Source of the DNA: Chloroflexota bacterium | GTDB taxonomy: Bacteria; Chloroflexota; Limnocylindria; Limnocylindrales; CSP1-4 | Assembly: GCA_017860675.1 (NCBI GenBank) | Contig: JAGDMV010000061.1 | Span: 1 to 9,764 of the forward strand | Direction of reading: 5' to 3' | Length of the DNA: 9,764 nt | Shown here: in pieces, positions 1 through 5,876 of the stretch | Layout: every line of letters starts with the position of its first letter | Position numbering within the stretch: position 1 is the first letter of the stretch | The notes under the pieces: generated by a model | What the model saw: the letters and a program-made list of their open reading frames with translations, nothing else | What the model was told of the DNA's origin: nothing | The model's database searches: none | Translations under genes and position numbers: made by a program

Positions 1-504
1 GGCCGGCGGGTGACGACGCCGGACGTGCTCGAGGTCGTGCGCGCCTCGCTCGCTGCCGTCAACGCCGAGGTCTGCGCAGCGATCGGCCTCGATGCGGTCG
101 GCCTGATGGGCGACGCCATCGGCCTGCGCGCCACCCGGGTCGAGGCCCTGGGCCTGGTCGGCGAGCCGGTGCCATCTGCGCCCGGCGCGGTGCTTGAGGC
201 GCTGGCAGGCGGGCGAATCCCGGTCGTCGCCCCGCTGGCCGAGGGACCGCTCAACGTCAACGCCGACGAGGCCGCCGCCGCGCTCGCCGTCGGGCTTGGG
301 GCCAGCCGGGTCGTGTTCGTGACCGACGTTCCCGGGGTCATCGTCGACGGGGCGGTGCGCGAGGTGCTGCCCGCCGACGAGGCCGAGGTCGGCCTCCGCG
401 AAGGGCGCTTCGAGGGCGGCATCGTGCCCAAGCTGACCGCGGCCGTGCACGCCGCCCGGGCCGGGGTCCGGGCCACGATCGGGATCACCGAGGTGCGACC
501 GTGA
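1..504 (+). CDS. argB: Acetylglutamate kinase, C-terminal part (5' end outside window)
   Basis: This is the C-terminal ~167 residues of N-acetylglutamate kinase, which phosphorylates N-acetylglutamate with ATP in step 2 of cytoplasmic ornithine/arginine synthesis. Seen: the frame is open from base 1, and the first residues (GRRVTTPDVLEVVR) match the internal 'lRVTtpevLevV' segment of the family. Later come NVNADEAAAALA (the usual N-[IV]-NAD-xAA substrate/ATP region), VFVTDVPGV and GGIVPKLTAAVHAARAGV, all typical of the amino-acid-kinase fold. The family is usually 260-300 residues, so about 100 N-terminal residues, including the GGG phosphate-binding loop, lie upstream of the window. The GTG at position 10 is an internal valine codon, not a start. 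The loop before NVNADEAA (APLAEGPL) is shorter than usual. The TGA stop overlaps the argD GTG by 4 bases, which suggests translational coupling. Identification is firm. Confidence 0.95.
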   Translation, partial: GRRVTTPDVLEVVRASLAAVNAEVCAAIGLDAVGLMGDAIGLRATRVEALGLVGEPVPSAPGAVLEALAGGRIPVVAPLAEGPLNVNADEAAAALAVGLGASRVVFVTDVPGVIVDGAVREVLPADEAEVGLREGRFEGGIVPKLTAAVHAARAGVRATIGITEVRP

Positions 505-1691
505 CGGGCGCCGGCGAGGGCGCGGCGCCCGGGCTCCGCGGCGACCTCGGCCTCGGGCTTCACCGCGATGCCGTCCTGCCGACCTATGCCCGGCCCGACG
601 TCACGATCGTGCGCGGCGAGGCCTGTCGGGCCTGGGACGATGCCGGCCGGGCCTACCTCGACTTCGGGGGCGGCATTGCCGTGGTCGCGCTCGGACACTG
701 CCATCCGGCCGTCACGGCGGCGGCGCACGCCCAGCTCGACGCGCTGTGGCACGCCTCCAACCTCTACTGGACGGAGCCGATGCTGCGGCTGGCCGGGCTC
801 CTCTCGGCGCGGCTGGGCGGCGCCCAGGCGTTCTTCTGCAACTCCGGCACGGAGGCCAACGAGGCGGCCCTCAAGGTCGCCCGCAAGGCGACCGGCAGGC
901 CGCGCATCGTCGCCCTCGAGGGCGGCTTCCACGGCCGCACCATGGGCGCCCTCTCGGCGACCGGTCAGCCGGCCAAGTGGGTGGGCTTCGGGCCGCTCCT
1001 GCCCGGGGTCGCCTTCGCCCGGCCGAACGACGTCGAGTCGCTCCGCGCGGCCGCGTCGCCCGGGGACGACCTGGCGCTGATCATCCTCGAGCCGATCCTC
1101 GGCGAGGGCGGGGTCGTCCCCCTCGAGGAGGGTTTCGTCCGGACGGCGGCCGCGATCGCCGCCGAGGCGGGCGCACTGCTCTGCGCCGACGAGGTCCAGA
1201 CCGGTCTCGGCCGTACCGGGACGTTCTTCGCCTGCGAGCAGCTCGGCGTCGAACCCGACCTCGTCACGCTGGCGAAGGGGCTCGCCAACGGCCTGCCGAT
1301 CGGCGCCCTCCTGGTGCGGGAGGGGAAGGCGCCGGCGATCGGGCCCGGCGACCATGGCTCGACGTTCGGCGGCAACCCGGTTGCGTGCGCGGCCGCCTGC
1401 GCGGTGGTCGAGGCGATCGATGGCGAGCTGCTGGCCAACGTTGTCGCCCGGGGCGACCAGCTGGCGGCGGGCCTGCGGGACCTCCCCGGCGTGCGAGAGG
1501 TGCGGGGTCGGGGCCTGCTCGCCGGGGCCGTGCTGGACCGGCCCGCGGCGCCCGTGGTCGACGCCTGCCGCGACCGGGGCCTGCTCGTCCTCACCGCGGG
1601 GGCGGACGTGCTCCGCCTGCTGCCGCCCCTCGTCGTCGCCGAGGCGGAGGTCGAGGAAGCCTTGGCGATCATCGGGGCTGCCCTCGCATGA
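501..1691 (+). CDS. argD: Acetylornithine aminotransferase (PLP-dependent, class III)
   Basis: A 396-residue class-III aminotransferase that interconverts N-acetylglutamate semialdehyde and N-acetylornithine using glutamate as amino donor (step 4 of arginine synthesis; ArgD enzymes often also serve the lysine pathway). Seen: CNSGTEANEAALKVAR (113-128, cofactor phosphate region), GGFHGRTMGALSATGQ (141-156), EPILGEGGV (197-205), ADEVQTGLGRTG (229-240) with Asp230 contacting the PLP ring nitrogen, TLAKGLANGLPIGALL with the Schiff-base Lys259 (AAG at 1275-1277), and DHGSTFGGNP (284-293). Length is normal and the protein is full-length. The GTG start at 501 has GAGG at 490-493 and overlaps the argB stop; the argR ATG likewise overlaps its own stop. 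About 20 residues precede the usual family start. Operon context makes ArgD more likely than a GABA, ornithine or succinylornithine transaminase of the same family. Confidence 0.96.
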   Translation: MTGAGEGAAPGLRGDLGLGLHRDAVLPTYARPDVTIVRGEACRAWDDAGRAYLDFGGGIAVVALGHCHPAVTAAAHAQLDALWHASNLYWTEPMLRLAGLLSARLGGAQAFFCNSGTEANEAALKVARKATGRPRIVALEGGFHGRTMGALSATGQPAKWVGFGPLLPGVAFARPNDVESLRAAASPGDDLALIILEPILGEGGVVPLEEGFVRTAAAIAAEAGALLCADEVQTGLGRTGTFFACEQLGVEPDLVTLAKGLANGLPIGALLVREGKAPAIGPGDHGSTFGGNPVACAAACAVVEAIDGELLANVVARGDQLAAGLRDLPGVREVRGRGLLAGAVLDRPAAPVVDACRDRGLLVLTAGADVLRLLPPLVVAEAEVEEALAIIGAALA

Positions 1692-2173
1692 CCCACCAGG
1701 TGCGCCAGCAGGCAGTCCTGCGGTTGATCCGCGATCGCGCCATCTCGACCCAGGCCGAGCTGGTCGAGGCGCTCCGGGAAGAGGGCCACGACGTCGTCCA
1801 GACGACGGTCTCGCGCGACGTGAGCGAGCTCGGGCTGGTGAAGGTGCGCGCTCCGTCGGGGCGTCTCGTCTACGCCGCACCCGGCGCGGGGGACGAGGAC
1901 CGCCTTCGATCGGTGGGCATCGCCCTGCGCCGCTACGCGCTGTGGGTCGAGGCGGCGGGGCCGCTCGTCGTGGTCACCACCCCGCCCGGCTACGCGAGCG
2001 CGCTCGCCCAGGCGATCGACGAGGGCTGCCACCCGGGGATCGCCGGCACGGTGGCCGGCAACAACACGGTCTTCGTCGCGCCGCGTGACGGCACGCCGGC
2101 CGGCGCCTTGCAGGCCGAGTTCGCGGCCCACCTGAGCGCCGATCGGGTCTCGCCCCGCCGCCGGCGGGGGTGA
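1688..2173 (+). CDS. argR: Arginine repressor ArgR/AhrC family
   Basis: A 161-residue ArgR-family regulator, close to the usual ~150 residues. Family members form hexamers that bind ARG boxes when arginine is present and repress arg biosynthesis. Seen: an N-terminal winged helix (about 1-60) with ISTQAELVEALREEGHDV and the recognition-helix signature QTTVSRDVSELGLVKV (38-53), including the DNA-contacting Ser42-Arg43. The C-terminal oligomerisation/arginine domain (about 75-150) contains GPLVVVTTPPGYASALAQAID and GTVAGNNTVFVAP (120-132). Odd: the usual GDDT of this loop, whose Asp pair contacts arginine in E. coli ArgR, reads GNNT here (Asn125 and Asn126, AAC AAC at 2060-2065). The tail is arginine-rich (SPRRRRG). 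The ATG overlaps the argD stop (ATGA), so it is probably translated from the same mRNA, which would give autoregulation if the operon is repressed. The family call is secure; effector response is uncertain. Confidence 0.95.
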   Translation: MTHQVRQQAVLRLIRDRAISTQAELVEALREEGHDVVQTTVSRDVSELGLVKVRAPSGRLVYAAPGAGDEDRLRSVGIALRRYALWVEAAGPLVVVTTPPGYASALAQAIDEGCHPGIAGTVAGNNTVFVAPRDGTPAGALQAEFAAHLSADRVSPRRRRG

Positions 2174-2235
2174 GCGGGCGCATCCCGTGGCTCGAGCGCC
2201 CGAGGTAAGCTCGCTCGATCCTATCGGGAGGGCTG

Positions 2236-2272
2236 AGGGCGCCTGGGTCAGGCCCCAGTGCAGGCGCCTTTT
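2236..2272 (+). terminator. Probable Rho-independent terminator after argBDR
   Basis: An 8-bp perfect stem (2238-2245 GGCGCCTG pairs with 2261-2268 CAGGCGCC) extends by a G-U and an A-T pair to 10 bp. The loop is 15 nt and four Ts follow at 2269-2272. It lies 63 bases after the argR stop and just before the S49 protease gene, where the arg transcript would be expected to end. A shorter competing stem (CTGGG/CCCAG) can form inside. The T run is short, so efficiency is unknown. Confidence 0.6.
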
Positions 2273-2276
2273 CGGC

Positions 2277-2282
2277 TAGGCT
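2277..2282 (+). promoter_or_regulatory. Possible -10 element (TAGGCT) close to the S49 protease start
   Basis: TAGGCT fits a TAnnnT -10 hexamer. Its last base is 9 nt before the A of the ATG at 2292, a spacing that would give a leaderless or near-leaderless mRNA. It directly follows the terminator-like hairpin, and no clear Shine-Dalgarno sequence precedes this ATG, which fits leaderless translation. No convincing -35 is visible. A second TAnnnT (TAAGCT, 2206-2211) lies before the hairpin. Motifs this short occur by chance, so this is only a candidate. Confidence 0.25.
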
Positions 2283-2291
2283 GGCGGAACC

Positions 2292-3119
2292 ATGAACCCT
2301 CGACTGCCACGCGTCGTCGCCACGCGCCTCGGCCTGCAGCGGATCCTCCCGCCCGGCCGGGTCGCCGTCCTCCGCCTCTATGGGACCATCTACGGCGGCC
2401 GCCGGACGGCAGACTGGATCGAGCTCGTCCGCCGCCTGCGGGAGTCGAGACGAGTCCCGGCCGTCGTGCTCGACATCGACTCGCCGGGCGGCTCGGCCAC
2501 CGCCTCGGACGACATGTTCCTCGCCCTCGAGCGGCTGGCCGCAGCAAAGCCGCTGGTCGCCTCGATCCGGGGAACCGGCGCCTCGGGCGCCTTCCTCGCC
2601 GCCATGGCGGCGCGGGCCGTCGTTGCCCAGCCGCACGCCGTGATCGGCTCGATCGGGGTGATCTCGGCCGGCCCGCGGCTGACCCGGCTCCTCGACCGCC
2701 TCGGCGTGGGTGTCAGCGAGAGCCGCGCCGGGCACCTGAAAGGGATGGGCGCCCCGTGGCGCGACGAGACCGACGAGGAGCGGGCCAAGGAGCAGGAGAT
2801 CGTCGATGCGTTCTACGCCGCCTTCGTGGGCCGGGTCGCCAGCGGCCGCCACATGACCGACGAGGAGGTCCGGGCGCTGGCGACGGGTGAGGTCTGGCTC
2901 GGCGAGCGGGCGCGTGAGCTCGGGCTGGTCGACGAGATCGGCGATCTTGAGCGGGCCGTGGAGCTGGCGGCCGCGGCCGCGGGCGTGCCGCCCCGCTCGG
3001 CGCCGGTCCGCCTTCGCCGGCCGCTGCTGGATCGCCTGGCCGGGCGGTTTGGGGCCAGCCTTGGCGCGTCGGTCGCCGACGAGATCGAGGCCCGGCTGGA
3101 GAGCCGCCTCCGCACCTGA
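2292..3119 (+). CDS. S49-family peptidase (SppA-like), no membrane anchor
   Basis: A 275-residue Ser-Lys dyad protease of the SppA/ClpP-crotonase fold. Family members typically degrade cleaved signal peptides in the membrane. Seen: VAVLRLYGTI (24-33), VVLDIDSPGGS (58-68), GTGASGAFLAA with the likely nucleophile Ser98 (TCG at 2583-2585), VIGSIGVISAGP (117-128), and AGHLKGMGAPWR with the likely general base Lys150. The Ser-Lys spacing of 52 equals that of B. subtilis SppA (Ser147/Lys199). The C-terminal motif GEVWLGERARELGLVDEIG is also typical. An in-frame TAG at 2277-2279 rules out an upstream extension, so the ATG at 2292 is the start. Odd: the N-terminus has no hydrophobic helix or signal peptide, whereas many SppA proteins have an N-terminal anchor, so this one is probably cytosolic or peripheral. 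Its exact substrate cannot be read from sequence. It is separated from argR by a likely terminator and followed 63 bases later by the oxidoreductase. Confidence 0.9.
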   Translation: MNPRLPRVVATRLGLQRILPPGRVAVLRLYGTIYGGRRTADWIELVRRLRESRRVPAVVLDIDSPGGSATASDDMFLALERLAAAKPLVASIRGTGASGAFLAAMAARAVVAQPHAVIGSIGVISAGPRLTRLLDRLGVGVSESRAGHLKGMGAPWRDETDEERAKEQEIVDAFYAAFVGRVASGRHMTDEEVRALATGEVWLGERARELGLVDEIGDLERAVELAAAAAGVPPRSAPVRLRRPLLDRLAGRFGASLGASVADEIEARLESRLRT

Positions 3120-3172
3120 CGGGACGCTCATCGCAGCGCTGGCGGTGACATGCCATGCCGGCGGGCCGCCAA

Positions 3173-3178
3173 GGGGAG
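3173..3178 (+). promoter_or_regulatory. Shine-Dalgarno GGGGAG that decides the oxidoreductase start
   Basis: AAGGGGAG ends 4 bases before the ATG at 3183. The earlier in-frame ATG at 3150 has no comparable site, and its extra residues (MPCRRAAKGRS) do not resemble the family, so 3183 is preferred. Confidence 0.6.
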
Positions 3179-3182
3179 ATCG

Positions 3183-4169
3183 ATGGACGACAGGACACGG
3201 GACCGGCTCTCTCGCCTCGCCGACGGCGAGCACGGGGCGCTGGAGGTCCGCTTCGGGGCCCAGCTGTGGAGCCAGGCAACCAGCTGGGAGGGTTTCCTGG
3301 CCGCGGCCGTCGCCGCCGAGGACGCCGGCTGGGACGGGGTCTGGACCTGGGACCACCTTCACGCCATCTTCGGCCCGTGGGAGCAGCCGATCTTCGAAGG
3401 CTGGCTGGCGATGACCGCGGTCGCCGCCCGCACCCACCGCGTCACCGTCGGGCTGATGGTCGGCGCGAACACCCTCCGCAACCCCGGCCACACGGCCAAG
3501 CTCGCGGCGACGCTCGACCACGTCAGCAACGGCCGGGCGGTGCTCGGCATCGGCGGCGCCTGGTTCGCCCGCGAGCACGAGGCGTTCGGGATCGACTTCG
3601 GGGCGAGCATGGGCGAGCGCCTGGACCGCCTCGACGAGGCGGTCGGGCTGATGCGCCGCCTGCTCGACGGCGAGCGGTTCGACCACGACGGGCGCTTCTA
3701 CCGCTTCAGCGACGCGCTCGTGGCGCCGCGCCCGATCCAGGCTCACCTGCCGATCCTGGTCGGCGGCGGCGGTCCGCGGAAGACGCTGCGGACGGTGGCC
3801 CGCTGGGCCGATGCCTGGAACACGAACGGGTCTGTCGAGGAGATCGCCGCCCGCGACGTGATCCTCCGGGAGCACTGCGCGGCGGTCGGCCGCGACCCGG
3901 CGGACATCAGCCGCACGGTGAGCTTCCCGATCGTCATCCGGGACGACCCCGCCGATGCGGGGCGTGCCTTCCGCGACATCTGCAACCGCAACGGGACCCC
4001 GGACATGGGACCCGTCCCGACGCTGCTCGGCCCGCCGGAGCGGGTGGCGGCGGCCATCCGGCCGTACGTCGCCCTCGGCTTCCGGACGATCATCGTCCGC
4101 CTCCCCTCCCCGTTCGACGCCGAGACGATCGCCCGGATGGGCGAGGTCCGCGAGGCGCTCGCGGGCTGA
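3183..4169 (+). CDS. LLM-class (luciferase-like) flavin/F420-dependent oxidoreductase
   Basis: A 328-residue protein of the luciferase-like monooxygenase superfamily, a TIM barrel using FMN or coenzyme F420. Seen: an N-terminal strand-helix FGAQLWSQATSWEGF then EDAGWDGVWTWDHL (46-59, with the Asp57-His58 pair typical of these enzymes); VTVGLMVGANTLRNPGHTAK (87-106); LDHVSNGRAVLGIGGAW (111-127), the hallmark 'GRxxLGxGxGW' segment; RLDEAVGLMRRLLDG; and PILVGGGGPRKTLRTVARWADAWN (190-213), the usual phosphate-binding region. These features fit the F420-dependent TIGR03560/TIGR03619-like groups better than true luciferase, but the cofactor is inference and the substrate is unknown. The start at 3183 is chosen from its Shine-Dalgarno site. 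The gene converges on sdhB, with 31 bases between the stops and no obvious terminator hairpin there. No functional partner is visible nearby; it may be co-transcribed with the S49 protease 63 bases upstream. Confidence 0.88.
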   Translation: MDDRTRDRLSRLADGEHGALEVRFGAQLWSQATSWEGFLAAAVAAEDAGWDGVWTWDHLHAIFGPWEQPIFEGWLAMTAVAARTHRVTVGLMVGANTLRNPGHTAKLAATLDHVSNGRAVLGIGGAWFAREHEAFGIDFGASMGERLDRLDEAVGLMRRLLDGERFDHDGRFYRFSDALVAPRPIQAHLPILVGGGGPRKTLRTVARWADAWNTNGSVEEIAARDVILREHCAAVGRDPADISRTVSFPIVIRDDPADAGRAFRDICNRNGTPDMGPVPTLLGPPERVAAAIRPYVALGFRTIIVRLPSPFDAETIARMGEVREALAG

Positions 4170-4200
4170 CACGCCCGAGTGCGGGGCAAGGGACCGGCGG

Positions 4201-5037
4201 TCAGCCCTCGGCCGTCGCCGTCCGCGGCGGCGGGGCCGCGATCCCCTCGCGGGGCGTTCCGTGCGGTTCGTCCGCCACAGGGGCCGGCGGACGGCGTCGG
4301 CGCAACCGCAGCAGGTCGACGACCAGGTCGCGCTTCATCAGCTGGATCGCCTTGGCTGGATCCACCCCCTTCGGGCAGACCTGCGAGCACTCCCCGGCGA
4401 AGTGGCAGCGCCACGGCCCGCCTCCGCCCGACAGCGTCTCGCGCCGCCGCCTGAAGCCGCCGTCCCGCGAGTCGCTGTTGTAGCGCTGGGCCTGGCCCAG
4501 CGGCATCGGCCCGGCGTAGTGCGGGTCGGTGGCAACGGTGGGGCAGGCCGCCATGCAGCAGCCGCACTTGATGCAGTAGCTGAACTGCAGGTAGCGCTCC
4601 AGCTCCCCCGGCGTCTGCCGGTACTCGCGAGTCGGGTCGTCCTGCTCGGCCGGATCGTCGCGGAGGAGGTACGGCATCAGGTCGCGGTGCGTCTCGAACA
4701 TCGACCCGAGGTCCGGCACCAGGTCCTTGACCGTCCCGAAGTTGGGCAGCGCTGCGACGGTCACGACGTCACCGCCCAGCTCGGCGACCTGGGTGTTGCA
4801 GGCGAGGCGCGGCCGGCCGTTGATCAGCATCCCGCATGAACCGCAGATGCCCATCCGGCACGACGAGCGCCAGGCGAGCGAGGGGGCGTGCAGCTCCTTC
4901 ACCTTCCACAGGCCGTCGAGCACGGTCATGCCCGGCGAGACCTCGACCCGGTGCTCCTCCCAGCGCGGCTCGCGGTCGGTGCCCGGCTCGAAGCGGCGGA
5001 GACGGAAGGTGACCCGCCGCGGGCCCGTGCCGGCCAC
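4201..5037 (-). CDS. sdhB: Succinate dehydrogenase iron-sulfur subunit
   Basis: A 278-residue Fe-S subunit that relays electrons from the SdhA flavin to the membrane anchor at the cytoplasmic face. Seen: an N-terminal beta-grasp domain with the [2Fe-2S] ligands Cys60, Cys65, Cys68 and Cys80 (CRMGICGSCG and later RPRLACNT). A C-terminal domain carries CIKCGCCMAACP (155-166; Cys155, 158, 161, 165) and CHFAGECSQVCP (211-222; Cys211, 217, 221), which together hold the [4Fe-4S] and [3Fe-4S] centres. All cluster ligands are present. The last ~35 residues form a Pro/Ala/Arg-rich tail beyond the family core, possibly disordered. It starts at GTG (complement of 5035-5037), one base after the sdhD stop, with no strong Shine-Dalgarno site, so translation is probably coupled. 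It is the last gene of sdhACDB. No terminator is visible in the 31 bases before the converging oxidoreductase gene. Confidence 0.96.
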   Translation of the reverse strand: MAGTGPRRVTFRLRRFEPGTDREPRWEEHRVEVSPGMTVLDGLWKVKELHAPSLAWRSSCRMGICGSCGMLINGRPRLACNTQVAELGGDVVTVAALPNFGTVKDLVPDLGSMFETHRDLMPYLLRDDPAEQDDPTREYRQTPGELERYLQFSYCIKCGCCMAACPTVATDPHYAGPMPLGQAQRYNSDSRDGGFRRRRETLSGGGGPWRCHFAGECSQVCPKGVDPAKAIQLMKRDLVVDLLRLRRRRPPAPVADEPHGTPREGIAAPPPRTATAEG

Positions 5038-5038
5038 C

Positions 5039-5416
5039 TCAGCCGCCCACCGCGGCCGCGCCCGGCGCGGCGAGGGCCGCCCAGGTACCGAACACGAAGA
5101 GGCCCAGGCCCAGGGCGGTCAGCCCGACGTTGACCGCCCGGCGCAGCGTGGCTCCCGGGTTCAGCTCGAGCAGGATGTTGCGCAGCCCGTAGAGACCGTG
5201 GTAGAGCGCCGCCCCGAGAAGGAGCACATAGGTGACGGTGAAGAAGGCGCTGCCGGCGCGGGCCACCACGCTCTCCCAGTCGACAGGCTCTGCGCCCGCG
5301 ACGCCGAAGAGCCCGAGCGTCTGGTCGAGGTGCATGATGGCCATGTGGAGACCCAGCAGGACGAGGATCACCACGCCGGCCGCGATGTGCCAGGTCCACG
5401 CCGTTCGATCGCGCAT
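5039..5416 (-). CDS. sdhD: Succinate dehydrogenase membrane anchor subunit (SdhD-like)
   Basis: A 125-residue membrane protein with three predicted helices (about 8-30, 56-80 and 93-116), the normal size for a heme-b anchor subunit of complex II. Seen: His24 and His29 at the end of helix 1 (GLHMAIMHLD), and LYHGLYGLRNIL (72-83) in helix 2, where His73 in the 'HGxxGLR' signature is the expected heme ligand. It should pair with SdhC to form the quinone-binding, heme-holding anchor. The ATG start has an excellent GGAGG (5422-5426, complement) 5 bases upstream that overlaps the sdhC TAG stop. The sdhB start follows one base after this gene's TGA. Assignment as D rather than C rests on its lacking the HRxTG signature that its neighbour has. 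Detection by weak sequence similarity is normal for this family; operon position makes it secure. Confidence 0.9.
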   Translation of the reverse strand: MRDRTAWTWHIAAGVVILVLLGLHMAIMHLDQTLGLFGVAGAEPVDWESVVARAGSAFFTVTYVLLLGAALYHGLYGLRNILLELNPGATLRRAVNVGLTALGLGLFVFGTWAALAAPGAAAVGG

Positions 5417-5425
5417 CCCGGCCTC

Positions 5426-5860
5426 CTACGCCAGCACGAAGAAGTCGAGGCCGCCCCACAGGGCGATCACGGCCGCGACCATCAGCGCCGCCCGGGCGAG
5501 GCGGCGCTGGCGACCGACCGAGGTCGCGTAGGGGTACACGGGCTCGATCGGGCGGCCGACGGCGAAGCCGAGCTCGATGAGCGCCAGCCGGATGCCGTTC
5601 ACGGCGTGGAAGGCGAAGGCGGCGAACACGAGGTACTCGCCGACCGCGAAGAGCGGACCCGAGACCACGTCCATGGCCTGCTCCCAGCTCTCCGGCCCCA
5701 GCGCCCGGGCCGAGGTGACGAAGATATGCATGACGAAGTAGGCGACGAGGCCGAGGCCGGTGAGCCGGTGGAGCGTGTAGAGGTAGCGCTCGAAGCCCCA
5801 CCGGCCGCCGCCGACCCAGCCGAGCACGCCCAGCCGGTTCGGACGCGCGCGCGATTCCAT
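5426..5860 (-). CDS. sdhC: Succinate dehydrogenase cytochrome b556 subunit (SdhC)
   Basis: A 144-residue cytochrome b anchor subunit. Seen: the family signature YTLHRLTGLGL (28-38) entering helix 1 (about 33-53, with His45 in VMHIF), helix 2 (about 68-98) with FHAVNGIRLALIELGF (His85), and helix 3 (about 122-143). In complex II this signature lines the quinone site, and helix histidines bind heme. With two helix histidines here and two or three in SdhD, four potential axial ligands are available, enough for two hemes b (type A-like enzymes). The ATG start has a strong GGAGGAG (5867-5873, complement) 6 bases upstream and follows the sdhA stop by 16 bases. A basic, glycine-rich N-terminus (SRARPNR) precedes helix 1 on the cytoplasmic side. 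SdhC and SdhD labels could in principle be exchanged, but the HRxTG motif supports C. Confidence 0.93.
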   Translation of the reverse strand: MESRARPNRLGVLGWVGGGRWGFERYLYTLHRLTGLGLVAYFVMHIFVTSARALGPESWEQAMDVVSGPLFAVGEYLVFAAFAFHAVNGIRLALIELGFAVGRPIEPVYPYATSVGRQRRLARAALMVAAVIALWGGLDFFVLA

Positions 5861-5876
5861 GACCGTCTCCTCCGGG

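Noticed and set aside
10..12. GTG at position 10 as the start of a short argB
   Set aside because: The frame is open to base 1 and the codons before it already match ArgB, so this is an internal valine in a gene cut by the window edge.
746..1687. Long open frame (+) leading into argR, suggesting a fused or N-extended ArgR
   Set aside because: It overlaps argD in another frame and translates to Arg/Gly/Pro-rich sequence with no family resemblance; the ArgR homology begins exactly at the ATG at 1688.
3150..3182. ATG at 3150 as the oxidoreductase start
   Set aside because: It has no Shine-Dalgarno site, and the added 11 residues do not fit the family; the ATG at 3183 has GGGGAG close upstream.
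1974..4172. Very long antisense open frame (-) opposite argR, the S49 protease and the oxidoreductase
   Set aside because: Stop codons are rare in this GC-rich DNA; the translation is low-complexity, spans several clear genes on the other strand and resembles no family.
4170..4200. Bidirectional terminator between the convergent oxidoreductase and sdhB genes
   Set aside because: The 31 bases contain no convincing hairpin or T/A run.
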